Below, in pieces: positions 22,301 through 32,521 of a stretch of DNA of 64,000 nt. A program made the position numbers and the translations under genes. Numbering within the stretch: the stretch's first letter is position 1; each line of letters starts with the position of its first letter. Source of the stretch: Iris pallida (Eukaryota; Streptophyta; Magnoliopsida; Asparagales; Iridaceae). The notes beneath the pieces are model-generated. The model was not told where the DNA came from. It did no database searches and saw nothing but the letters and a program-made list of their open reading frames with translations. Where the stretch lies: NCBI GenBank assembly GCA_029216955.1, contig JANAVB010031417.1:20857818-20921817 (forward strand). The letters are read 5' to 3'.

Positions 22301-24001
22301 AGTCTGAAGTATGTTTTCACTCAGAAAGAGTTAAACATGAGGCAAAGGCGATGGCTGGAGTTAATGAAGGACTTCGACATCGATTTGCAATACCACCTGG
22401 GTAAGGCTAATGTGGTTGCTGATGCACTTAGTCGTTACCCAGTGGCGATGTTCTTAACCAAGGAAAGGCACTTGCTGGAGGACATCGAGAAGCTTGAACT
22501 GGAGATTGTACTGCCTGGACGGAAGGAGCTGGATGCAGATTCTGTGTTGATGAAGTTGCAAGTGAGCTCGTACCTGATGGACAAGATCAAGGAGATGCAG
22601 TTTCAAGACGAGGCACTTTGCAAGCTGAGAGATCAAGTGTTGGCAGGAACACTTGAGGGTTTCTCAATCGCCAGCGATGGAGCTCTGAAGAATGGTACGA
22701 GGTTTTGTGTACCGTCTGGCGAACTGAAGAACGAATTGATGAAGGAAGCGCATCAGTCTCAATATTCCATACATTCTGGAGCCAATAAGATGTATCGGGA
22801 TATGCGCACTATTGTCTGGTGGAGTGGAATGAAGAAGGATGTCACCAGTTATGTCGCTAGATGCTTGATTTGTCAACAAGTGAAGGCTAGTAGACAAAGA
22901 CCTGCAGGACTTCTACAACCACTGGACATTCCAGAGTGGAAGTGGGAGCATATCACGATGGATTTCGTGTCAGGACTGCCTCATTCCCAAGGAGGGAAGG
23001 ATGCCATCTGGGTAATAGTGGACCGACTAACCAAGTCAGCTCACTTTATCCCCTTCAAAGTTGGTTTATCCACTGAGAAGTTGGCAGCATTGTACATGCG
23101 GCACATCTACCGGATTCATGGCGTACCGGTAAGCATTGTTTCTGACCGAGACACTCGTTTTACCTCACATTTTTGGAAGAGCTTGCATGACAGCTTGGGG
23201 ACTCAGTTGAAGTTCAGCACGGCTTATCATCCCCAGACCGATGGGCAATCTGAGAGGACTATTCAGACACTTGAAGATATGCTGCGAGCTTGTGTCTTGG
23301 AATTTGGAGGATCGTGGGAAGACCATCTGCACTTGGTAGAGTTTTCTTACAATAACAGCTACCAAGCCAGTATTGGTATGACCCCGTTCGAAGCTCTTTA
23401 TGGACGTCGTTGCCGTACACCACTGGCATGGGATGACGTTGGTGAAAGAGTACTGCTGGGTCCAGAGATGGTGACTGACGCAGCAGAGAAGGTGAAGATA
23501 ATCAGAGACAAGCTCAGGATTGCTCAAGACAGACAGAAGCACTGGGCAGACAGCGGTCGTCGACCAATGGCATTTGAAGAAGGAGATAAGGTCTTCGTGA
23601 AGATTTCTCCTACCAGAGGTACAATCAGATTTGGTAGAGCTGGGAAGCTGAGTCCCTGGTACATTGGCCCGTTCGAAGTTCTGAGCCGGATTGGAGAAGT
23701 GGCGTATAGGTTAGCTCTACCAGCTAATCTAGAAGGAGTGCATAACGTCTTCCACGTTTCACAGCTCAGAGAGTATGTACCTGATGAGAACCACGTCTTG
23801 GACCATTCAGAGTTGGAGATCGGACCGAGCCTCACTATACCAGAGAAGCCAGTGGCAATCTTGGACCGAGGCGAGAAGAAGACCAGAACCACAGTGACTC
23901 CCATAGTTCGAGTGATGTGGAGGCATGATTCCCCAGGCGAATCTACCTGGGAGCGAGAGGATGAGATGCGGGAGAAGTACCCGTATTTGTTTGAGACCTG
24001 A
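19394..24001 (+). pseudogene. gag-pol: Element C gag-pol polyprotein, two premature stops
   Basis: A single 1535-codon frame. Gag core is about residues 135-290; two zinc knuckles ([14 protein letters not shown] and [14 protein letters not shown]) 346-383; protease [10 protein letters not shown] near 446; RT with [10 protein letters not shown] near 755; RNase H (YSDAS) near 902; integrase HHCC near 1119-1160 and DDE at about 1189, 1249 and 1286; chromodomain 1483-1535 ending KYPYLFET. The length fits a full Tekay polyprotein. Breaks: TAG at 19973 in gag and TAA at 22016 at the RT/RNase H junction; no frameshift. All catalytic residues I checked are present. The start at 19394 (AGAATGACC) is the first ATG after the primer region. 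Confidence 0.92.
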
Positions 24002-24027
24002 GGTAATTTCTCAACCTAACTTTTTAA

Positions 24028-24062
24028 AATTTCGAGGACGAAATTTCTTAAGGAGAGAAGGT
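24028..24062 (+). promoter_or_regulatory. Conserved hairpin and polypurine tract of C
   Basis: AATTTCG-AGGA-CGAAATT (24028-24045), a perfect 7-bp stem, then AAGGAGAGAAG next to the LTR start at 24063. Confidence 0.75.
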
Positions 24063-27034
24063 TGTGAAACCCATAATTTTAGTTTACAATTTTATATTTA
24101 ATTGCTAGATTTAAATTAATTTTTGGAATAATGCTAGAATAATATTAGTTAAGTGTAAATTATTTTAAAAATTAATTAACATGGAAATTTTGTTGTAGGG
24201 CCAGACCGATCATAAAATGCAACTTAAACTATATTAAAATAAATATTGACTATTGTTAAATAAATTCATGGAGGGCCAAGAGTTTTAATTACCTATTAAT
24301 TCATTAAAGCCCAAATCCATTAAGCTTTTTTAAGCATCAACTATTTTATTCAAAACTTTATTCTAAATGAGAAGCCTATATTAAAGCCCACCCTTTTTCC
24401 TAAACCCAATAGCCCATTAAGCATACTCTTAAACCATTAGTCCTTAGCATGCATCAGAATGAATGTTTCCATTCATTAGGCCATTCATTGTATAATTTTT
24501 ATCTCTCTCCCTTAAAGTTTCTGTTGGAGAACCGAAAGAATTTCGGTTGTGGCCGACCCCTTGAGTTCCAAACCGACGCCGGCGACCGTCGGGATTCTGA
24601 ACGGCCGGAGACCCTCGGCCTTCCCTACCCTGGTAACCTCCCTCTACTCCTCCCTATAAAGAGGTTCTCCACTTCTCCATCTCCATCACCATCTCAAATT
24701 TTTCCCAAATTTCTGAGAAAAAAAAAAGTTCTAGATCTATTACTCTGGCAAGCTTTTCCGGCGAACTCGAGCCGATCCACCCCTTCCCGGAGTTTCAGGG
24801 CCGCCCCCATTCCGGCGCATCTCCCCGGCGAGATCCCGAGGCCGGCACCTCTTTCCAGCGGCCCCTTCGCCGATCCGCGCGGCCCCGCGCCACCGGCGCC
24901 GCTCCCTGTGGCCGCCGCCCGTACCCGCGTTGACCCGATCCCGGTTCGACGATCCCCTGACACCGGCGTTTGTTTTCGGTGACGGCCGCCATTTCGAGTT
25001 TTCTGCGGTTCCGTTTAGGTTTCGGTACACTCTGACCCAATGATTTATTTACCTGTCTATGATGAACTGGTCCAACCCAATTCCAGTGGGAATTCGAGAT
25101 TTCCAGCAATGTAACGATTACGTTACCAATTTTGTTTTCCGAAATTTCCTCGAAAATAGTTGCTGTTGCTTGCTTCTGGATATATTTGAGTTTTTCAGAA
25201 GAAGCTCTGGAGAATGATTAGATTTCTTGGATTTGTGTTTCCTTTCAATCTCAGAGTTTCCGAAATTGGTATCGGAAAGTTTTCGATATTGCTTTCGGAA
25301 AGCTTTCTCTTTCTATGTTCTGTGGCTTGTTTGCTGTTGGTTTCAGTTCTTTGGTTAGATGAGTTCGGATTATTTCCTTGGAGAGAGTTCTGTTGAGTTT
25401 AAAAAAAAAATGATTCTGGCTTTGGTTTTGTTAGTATATTGTTCTTTTGAAACTTTGGTTGAAGTTTAATATGTTGGTTTGGGTTTTTGGAAAATAATAT
25501 TCTGTGGTATATATATATAAATTGGAGTTTCGGAGTTATTTTGCAGGTTTTACGGCGCATTCCCAGTTTTTGGGTTGACCGAAAACAGAGGGAGTGCTGC
25601 CGAAATTTTTGGAAAAAATAATAAAATAATTTTAAAAATGATTTTCGATATAAAAAAAAATGTTATAATATTTTTGGGCGACGACCTTACGGTCACTGGG
25701 CCCCAACGAAATGCAAACGTACCGGTTCGACCGGACGTTGAGGCAGAGTAGCTAAACGTGAAGACTGGACCAGAGTCTGAGACTCACAATATTTTTCTAT
25801 AATTTAAATTAGGAATTGTAGATTTATTATTATTTAATTTTGAGACTAACCATTTTTCGTCTTATTTAAATTCATGTAAATCGGGTTGTAAGGGCATAAG
25901 CCCAATTACTTGTCCATGCTGTGAAGATGTAATAATTAGATTTTATTTTTCTGGATGTGTTAGTATAACGTAAATGTTAGAATAACTATAATATATTAGT
26001 TGAGAAATTAGTGATTTCCCACTTATTAATCAAATAATAATTTTATGTATAAACTACAAGTTTTAACAACTTAAATGGTAATTACAAGTTTTCCTGAAAA
26101 GCAAAATAAAATTGAATTTCTAAAGAACAACTCATTAGTAAATGTTGTGTTAGTTAGTTAACAATTAAAACTGACTAGGAAAGACAAATAGAGATTGCAA
26201 CTAGACAACTTGTAAATGTTTCTGAAACAAGTTCCCGGAAATGTAGGATTTCAAGGAAGAGCGTGACTTACCAAATACCGAAGTACCAACTCTTCAAACC
26301 CGGAAATTAAGGCAAGTACATTTTGTGTAGATTTACAATTTTCTTAGCAATCTTTTCATTGCATATTTTAACCACTGTTCAAACACGAAACTCCTTCGGG
26401 AGTACTGATTTTACTGTTGGGGACTGGGGGAGTAGAGTAGTGGATATGACCAAATCCAAACTTAGGATAATGAATGTATTAGCTTTCCCCTCTTCACACG
26501 GGGACAAGCCATACCGTATCGCTAGGATACTATTGTAACCCAAACCGGTCATATTCATTACCTATTCACATCACTATATTGTACTATTTCAAAACTGTTC
26601 ATCTTTAAATTGTTTAAAAGTGCATGTCATAAATTGTTATTTTAATTGTTAAAGTTTGCATGAATTGTACTTTGCTCCTTTCCTGACTGGATCCCCGTAG
26701 GTACTCCTGACGACATAGAGCTGATGATCAGTAGCTACTACGATCCCGACTTGTATCCGGCGGTACTTCCACCTGAGGAGGATGATGTGGCGTCAACTTA
26801 GATGCTACTTAGAAATTAAGAATTTTTAGTTGCTCTTTTAATTCCAGTTTATGAGCCTTGTATTCAGAACAAGTTTTTAATTATCGCTAAATAAAAGTTG
26901 TGGCAATTATCAGTTTCAATTTTGTTGTTGATTTACCTGCAAATGGGATTACAGCTTACTGCCGCCGTCTCATCAACGGTGCAGGCTGGGCATGATCCGA
27001 TTCGACCCAAGTATTTGGGGACCGGGTCGTGACA
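24063..27034 (+). repeat. 3' LTR of element C
   Basis: Near-identical to 16234-19206, including TATA box, G+C-rich block and U5 hairpin. Ends TGACA at 27034, followed by the ATTGC duplication and by B's second RNase H. Confidence 0.96.
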
Positions 27035-27039
27035 ATTGC

Positions 27040-28939
27040 TGAAGAAGATCCTACTTGGCGTCTATTCTTTGATGGAGCTTCAAGGATAGGTCCTAATGGT
27101 GATGTTATCGCTGGAGTTGGAATCGTTCTTGTATCGCCAGAAGGTCTTGCTATCCAAAGAGCTTATTCTCTCGATCAGCCGTGTTCAAACAATGTAGCTG
27201 AGTACAATGCATTACTCATTGGTCTTCAACTCGCTAAACATCTAAATATTTAACATTTGGAGGCGTACGGAGACTCTAAACTCATTGTCAATCAGATAAA
27301 GGGTACTTATGAAGTCCGCCATCAAGATCTGGTTCTTTATCTTAGATCAGCTATAATTATGGCTTCTTCGTTTGAAGAATTCTTCATTGAACATGTTAGA
27401 TGAGCGTGTAACACAGAAGCTGATGCTCTAGCTAATCTTGCAGCGGTGTTGGCTATCCCAATTAGACGACAACAAATGATTCTTGTTCGCAATCGAGAAT
27501 TATTTCATCTTGAAAATAACCTGACCCTAAGACTTCCTGTTGACACTGAAGAATCAACATCTCATGACGTCAACACAACAAGAGGATTTGGATTTGGTCG
27601 TAAATCTTCATCATCTTCATCTGATTCCAGCATGGAATTCATCTTCAGTCATTCGGCCAAGAATCAAAATACGGATACGGATTGGAGACTTCCTTTCTTA
27701 GATTTTGTATTGTATGATATTCTTCCGGATGATCCGAGTGAAGCAGCATCTATCAGACGACGATCATTCCGATTCTATTATAATCATACAACAAAGACCT
27801 TATATCGTCGAGCCTATGATGGTTTACTTCTCCGATGTGTTGCCGGTGACGAGGCTCAACAAATTATTCGTAAAGCACATGATAGAATTTGTGGAGCATA
27901 TCAGCCTGGACCAAAACTTCAAGACCGTATTCGACGTATGGGTTATTATTGGCCTACTATGGTATCAGACGCCATCGAATATGCAAAGAAGTGTAAAGCT
28001 TGTCAAATCCATGCAGATTTTATTCATCAACCTTCGGAATTTCTACATCCGACGGCAGCATCATGGCCCTTCGAAGCTTGGGGCATGGACATTATTGGTC
28101 CGATCAATCCGCCGTCATCCAAGGGTCATCGGTTTATTCTTGCAATAACCGATTACTTCTCCAAATGGGCCGAAGCCATTCCTTTGTCTGAAGTTAAGAC
28201 GTCCAATGTCATTTGCTTTATTAAGCACCACGTCATCTACAGATTTGGTGTTCCTCGACGCATTATTCATGATAACGGACCACAGTTCGTCAGTCAGAAG
28301 TTTACTCGATTCTGTGACGATTACCGGATCAACAATGTGGCTTCTACCGCATATAATCCGGCAGCTAACGGATTAGCAGAAGCTTTCAACAAGACCATCA
28401 TCAAACTCCTAAAGAAGTTTGTCTCTTCTAACAAACGTAATTGGAGTGAGAAGCTCGGTGAATGTTTGTGGGCTTATCGCACTACAGTTCGTAATGCTAC
28501 TAAATGTACACCCTTCTCTCTGGTGTATGGTTGCGAAGCTGTTCTTCCATTAGAGATTCAAATTCCTTCTTTAAGGATAGCAATCGCTAATGAACTCACT
28601 GCAGAAAATAATGATCGTCTTCGACTTCAAGAATTCGAAGCTCTGGATGAAAAGCGATTATCTGCTCAACAGAATATTGAATTCTATCAAGCTAGAATTT
28701 CAAGAGCTTTTAATAAGAAAGTCAGAATTCGGGCGTATCAAAAAGGAGAACTTGTTCTAACTATCAGACGTCCTATGACTATGACTCATATGAGCAAGGG
28801 CAAATTTGACGCAAAGTGGGAAGGACCCTATATTGTGAGCAAAGTTTTCTCAAATGGAGCTTATCAACACTCAGAATTGGATGGTCGAAAAGTTTTGATG
28901 CCTATTAATGGCAAATTTCTTAAAAAGTACTATGTATAA
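27040..28939 (+). pseudogene. pol: Element B pol part 2: archaeal-type RNase H and integrase
   Basis: Continues B's frame after C. The second RNase H (WRLFFDGASRIGPNGDVIAG at about 27053; NVAEYNALLIGL; EAYGDSKLIV; TEADALANLA) is the extra domain of Tat elements. In-frame stops lie at 27251 (TAA) and 27401 (TGA). Integrase is open from 27446: a zinc region with C-X2-C at CKACQIH near 28000, then the core MDIIGP (28087), HDNGPQF (28268) and GLAEAFNK (28370), and a basic C-terminus with KWEGPYIV. No chromodomain is present, as expected for Tat. The stop at 28937 is natural. Confidence 0.9.
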
Positions 28940-28979
28940 ATGTAAATGCTTGTAATCATCAGACAGTTTCATGTTTAGA

Positions 28980-29003
28980 AATAAAATTTTTATTTTATTT
29001 TTA
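28980..29003. terminator. Candidate bidirectional poly(A) signal between integrase and antisense ORF 1
   Basis: AATAAA on the plus strand (28980-28985) and two overlapping AATAAA on the minus strand (28989-28999) lie 40 bp after the integrase stop and about 30 bp after the antisense stop. The position suits convergent transcripts; A/T-rich chance matches are possible. Confidence 0.4.
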
Positions 29004-29025
29004 TCATGAATGATGATACATGATA

Positions 29026-29349
29026 TTAAAGAAGATCACTATCATCCTTTTTTACATTTGGATGTGGGCCACTGCCGTCCTTCTCGAAGACATGATCAGC
29101 AAAAGAGTCGAGAACCTCCTTGCTAGAACCCACGAGGAACTTGCAAACGGCCATCCTTATGGCTTCTTCTTCTTCAGTCTTTCCTAGTTCGAGCAGGAAA
29201 TCCAGAATGTCCCTTGGTGGCTTGGGGGCAGACGAACCTTCGCCTGCTTCCGTCTTCTTCGATTGAACTGGATCAACAGGGTGTTCTTCAGTGCCTTTCT
29301 GAACTTTTGAGGCAATTCCAGTTTTCTTGAATGCTTCTTCAGACGACAT
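29026..29349 (-). CDS. Element B antisense ORF 1 (unknown, acidic, 107 aa)
   Basis: A minus-strand ORF after the integrase gene, opposite to pol. The product is acidic with a Lys/Glu/Pro-rich first half (TEEHPVDPVQSKKTEAGEG) and a probably helical second half (ILDFLLELGKTEEEEAIRMAVCKFLVG); no signal peptide, membrane segment or known domain. A TATA box lies 45 bp upstream (29394-29405), with ACGTCACGT (a bZIP-type core) at 29429, and AATAAA follows the stop. Some Tat-lineage elements such as Grande and Retand are known to carry antisense ORFs in this region; whether this one is homologous cannot be told here. Confidence 0.55.
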   Translation of the reverse strand: MSSEEAFKKTGIASKVQKGTEEHPVDPVQSKKTEAGEGSSAPKPPRDILDFLLELGKTEEEEAIRMAVCKFLVGSSKEVLDSFADHVFEKDGSGPHPNVKKDDSDLL

Positions 29350-29393
29350 TTTTATGTTTGAAAGAAGAAGTGTTCGTTCTTGTCAAATTTCTG

Positions 29394-29437
29394 CTATATT
29401 TATAGGCAGAAGTTCTACAAATAATGAAACGTCACGT
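29394..29437 (-). promoter_or_regulatory. Antisense promoter candidate for antisense ORF 1
   Basis: On the minus strand, ACGTGACGT (29437-29429) precedes CTATAAATATAG (29405-29394), giving a start near 29370 and a 20-nt leader. Farther upstream (29438-29510) the motif TTCATCCGACG or close variants recur on the plus strand. Confidence 0.5.
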
Positions 29438-30937
29438 TCATCCGACGGTTCATCCATCCATTAATTGCGTTCATCCGACGATTCATCCGTTCATTTATTC
29501 GTCCGTTCATGATCTTCGATCAATTTATTAAAGTGGGGATTCGTTATTGATCATGTTTTCATAACCTCTGAATCAATTCCGAATCTACTTGCTCATTTGT
29601 CATTTTTGACCTCTGCATAGAAATCAATCTATTTTCTTTTGAGTTCCTACATATTATCACGTCCATAATACCTCTGATAATATCATATACTCTAAAACAG
29701 AAAAGAAGATTTCATTATCTATCATGTCCACAATTCATCTACAAATACAAATCTTTGAGCATAGAAGAATTATCATTTCCATTCTCATTTCACCACAAAA
29801 AGTCTATTACATTTTCTTAGACTTTCTTATAAATCATAATGGAAATCTATTACAAATCTTGGATTTTCATTCTACACCACAACAATAACCTAATAGAGAT
29901 CTATCTTCTTCTTTGGATCTTCTCCGTCGGACCTTCTCCGTCAGGTTCGTTGTTGGTGGCAATTCCTGACTGTCTGGGTCCCAGTCACGACCAGATCAGC
30001 AGGAATCAAACTCTGGTCTTCTCTCTCAGACGAGAGAAGAACCACAGAGTATGGCAGCCCGAAGTCATGGTGCTGACAATACAACTGGTGGATTGGAAGA
30101 CAGGAATGTATCCAAACCTTGGGATACAATTTCTAGTTCTCCCGTGAAAGGAACTCTACTACCCAATTTCTCGGGGTAGAGTTGACTCCACCATCCAACT
30201 CTCGTGTATAAAGGCTCTTCCTACCATCTGAGGAAGACCCTTCTATCCCACGAAGAGTTCTGAGTTGTCTGATTTACGCGTTAAAAGCGTATGAGCTCCC
30301 TGATGTAGATGTCAGCAGGATATTCTCCACAACATCCACATCCCCAATGCCAGTTCTGAAGAAAATTTTCAGCCAAGTTTCTGCAGAAAGTATCAATAGA
30401 AATCATTCAGTGTGCATTTATCAAACAGAAACAGGCGTGTATTGTTCAAATCAGAAACAAGAAACAGAAAGCCTATCTTCAACAGCAAAAATAATACACG
30501 TATTACACTGACTTACCTTCAAGTTTGGTGCTAAGCATTGGCAAACTCATGTTTGATACAGTGCGCAGAAGTCAAATATTAGAAAACATTGCTTTCCTGT
30601 TTGAGAGTGAAATCTCCCAAAAATTTCATTCTCAGAGAAGAAGAAGAGGAATGGGAGATGAGTATCTGTGAAACTCTTCTATCTATTTAAAGGGCAAAGT
30701 ACAAGTCTATTCTTGGAAAAGATCAGCATAAATAGCGCTCGTAAACCGTGGAATGAGTGTTACGTGTGCTTTGGAAGACAGAGCAACATTGGAAATAGTC
30801 AAAGGGTGCTAATTAATATTCTTCATTAATGCACGCAGATTAAACACAGAAGTTGTACTTCATTCTTCAAGACAGGCACTGATAGCCTTACAAAAGACAA
30901 AACAAAAAGAGTGCAACAAAAGCACAAAAGACACGCT
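29438..30937. other. Element B 3' non-pol region
   Basis: Apart from the antisense features I see no plus-strand gene. It holds a TTCATCCGACG repeat cluster (29438-29510), short self-complementary stretches around 30040-30240 (for example AGAGTT near 30176 and AACTCT near 30199), and A/T-rich filler. A 102-codon plus-strand frame at 29839 has no recognisable feature. Confidence 0.5.
30274..30550 (-). CDS. Element B antisense spliced mini-ORF (46 aa, one 136-bp intron)
   Basis: Minus strand. Exon 1 coding 30550-30517, intron 30516-30381, exon 2 30380-30274. The donor is AAG/GTAAGT and the acceptor TTTCTGCAG/A, both close to the plant consensus; the intron is T-rich and of typical length. The frame stays open across the junction to TAA at 30276-30274. 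A TATA-like TTTAAATAG lies at 30684-30692. Against coding: a 16-codon uORF starts at 30629, and the product is short with no known domain. A spliced non-coding antisense RNA fits equally well. Confidence 0.35.
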
Positions 30938-31225
30938 CTATTTTCCAGAGCGACTGAGCTTAATGCCTAGTTCTTCTACGCTTTTGACCCCCATACGGTG
31001 TAACAGAGCCTTCAACATTTCACGCTGCTCTATGAGGCTGCGCCCATCAGAAGAGAACGAGCCATCTAAGCCAAAATAGCTCAAGAAATTCTTGGCTAGT
31101 TGCAAGGGATCATCTTTGAGTTCGAAGACAAGGGGCTCTGGCTCTTCACCCCCAAAAGTGGGGTCACCATGGGAACAAAAGCCCAATTTGCGTGCTTCTT
31201 CCTCAGCTTTCTCTTTTGGTGTCAT
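30938..31225 (-). CDS. Element B antisense ORF 3 (unknown, 95 aa)
   Basis: A minus-strand ORF just inside the polypurine tract. The protein starts MTPKEKAEEEARKLG, has a central Glu/Pro part and a helical second half (LQLAKNFLSYFGL, LIEQREMLKALLHRMG) ending in basic residues. No known domain, signal or membrane segment. A good TATA box (GTTATATATACAG) lies about 40 bp upstream of the ATG. It does not look like a copy of antisense ORF 1 but shares size, orientation and promoter spacing. Confidence 0.5.
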   Translation of the reverse strand: MTPKEKAEEEARKLGFCSHGDPTFGGEEPEPLVFELKDDPLQLAKNFLSYFGLDGSFSSDGRSLIEQREMLKALLHRMGVKSVEELGIKLSRSGK

Positions 31226-31260
31226 GTTGACGTAAGATGAAGATTAAATGAATCCTCTCC

Positions 31261-31273
31261 CTGTATATATAAC
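31261..31273 (-). promoter_or_regulatory. TATA box for antisense ORF 3
   Basis: GTTATATATACAGGGAG on the minus strand, the strongest TATA match in this region; predicted start near 31240, leader about 15-20 nt. Confidence 0.5.
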
Positions 31274-31504
31274 AGAGCTCGCCGGCGGTTCATATTCCAC
31301 CATAAACTGGATGTAATCAGTCTCGGAAAATGAAGAGTCATCATGACATTTAATAAGTTCATTTGGATATTCTCAAAGAACTTCGAAGTCTTTCCGACTT
31401 CCAAAAAATTTAAAGTCATCTCAGCGTGACTGATTTCATTTTATCATCTTATTTTCAAAGTATTTCAAAAATTTTGAAGTCTTTTCAATTTTTTTGAAAA
31501 CTTT

Positions 31505-31515
31505 GAAGGGGGTCT
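31505..31515 (+). other. Polypurine tract of B
   Basis: GAAGGGGGTCT directly before the 3' LTR at 31516; it primes plus-strand DNA. Confidence 0.75.
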
Positions 31516-32516
31516 TGTAGGCCTTTAAAAATGACAGTCACGCTGAGTTGATCAGGACAGAGTCAAAAGTCATGCTCAGTTGATCCAGACAATATTTACA
31601 AATCACGCTGGGGAGACAGCTCATCATTTGTCAGAGAGTAATTATGACTGACAGCACAACAGTCGAAGAATGTCTCTTCGTATGCCACGTATGCACAGAA
31701 TTCGAGAGATCACAGCCGTCTATTGCATGATTTTCGAAATCTTCTTCAGCAAGACTCAACCTTCGTCAAGTTGGCGAACCAAAAGAGCTTCTTGTCATTT
31801 AATGTGACTGACAAAAGCAATCACTACCAGAGATTTTGTGTCAGTCGAGGCACGCTGAATCAAGACAGCTGGCAGTTCTATCTCAAGTCTGCGTGGATTC
31901 TGAAGTTTTCTTCATCAAAGTCTGCGTAGATTCTGAAGCTTCTTGCCCCAAGTTTGCGTGGATTTTGAAGCTCTCTACCCCGAGTCTGCGTGGATTCTGA
32001 AGTTTTCTTCATCAAAGTCTGCGTAGATTCTGAAGCTTCTTGCCCCAAGTTTGCGTGGATTTTGAAGCTTTCTACCCCGAGTCTGCGTGGATTTCGTCTT
32101 CAACAAGTCTGCGTAGATTTCATCAAATTGGAGTACGTGGCAGCCATGCCACTGATCTCTCGCCTGCGTGTCCTGTAACTTGCACACGACTCATGCATGA
32201 TTGCCATGTGTCCAACAGTTACAGGCCACGTCCAGTAACTGCTCACAACCTTGCGTATGTTAAATCCTGCGTAATTTTCAACTAAGCACAGGCTGTGAAG
32301 ACAGTTATCTTTTCAGTTATTATTTTTGACTCTATAAATAGAGTTCTTTCTTTTTTCATTCATGGTACGGATACATAGTTATCTACTGTCAAAATTTTGA
32401 GAGCTTTTCTTCTTCGCATAGTCCAAGGGATAAAGTGATCGTCTTCTAGATCAGATTTCCACAGTTGTAATTTTCCCAGATACACAATAAATAAAGGAAT
32501 TTATTTATGGAAAACA
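31516..32516 (+). repeat. 3' LTR of element B
   Basis: Matches 8234-9235 with roughly 1.5% differences by eye. Tandem repeats 31888-32120, TATA 32333, end AAAACA at 32516, then CGTGC. Confidence 0.94.
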
Positions 32517-32521
32517 CGTGC

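Larger units (their letters stand above)
16234..27034 (+). mobile_element. Element C: young Ty3/gypsy chromovirus (Tekay-like)
   Basis: LTRs of 2973 bp (16234-19206) and 2972 bp (24063-27034), duplication ATTGC at 16229-16233 and 27035-27039. By eye the LTRs differ at about 22-25 sites. The internal region holds one polyprotein frame with two stops. It lies in B's coding region in the same orientation and is the most recent event in the left nest. Confidence 0.96.
8234..32516 (+). mobile_element. Element B: Tat/Ogre-like Ty3/gypsy retrotransposon, interrupted by C
   Basis: LTRs of 1002 and 1001 bp (8234-9235 and 31516-32516), perfect duplication CGTGC, about 13.5 kb once C is removed. Order: LTR, tRNA-Arg primer site, extra ORF1, gag, protease, RT, RNase H, second (archaeal-type) RNase H, integrase, then about 2.6 kb of non-pol sequence with antisense ORFs, polypurine tract, LTR. 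The second RNase H between RNase H and integrase defines the Tat lineage; ORF1 and the tRNA-Arg primer site fit Ogre. It is not autonomous now: one frameshift, several stops and C's insertion. Confidence 0.93.

Noticed and set aside
29839..30147. 102-codon plus-strand ORF after B integrase
   Set aside because: No domain or start context, and it overlaps the antisense exon region; not supportable.
31222..31419. 65-codon minus-strand ORF overlapping the TATA box of antisense ORF 3
   Set aside because: Composition is random-like and it overlaps the promoter candidate; likely chance.
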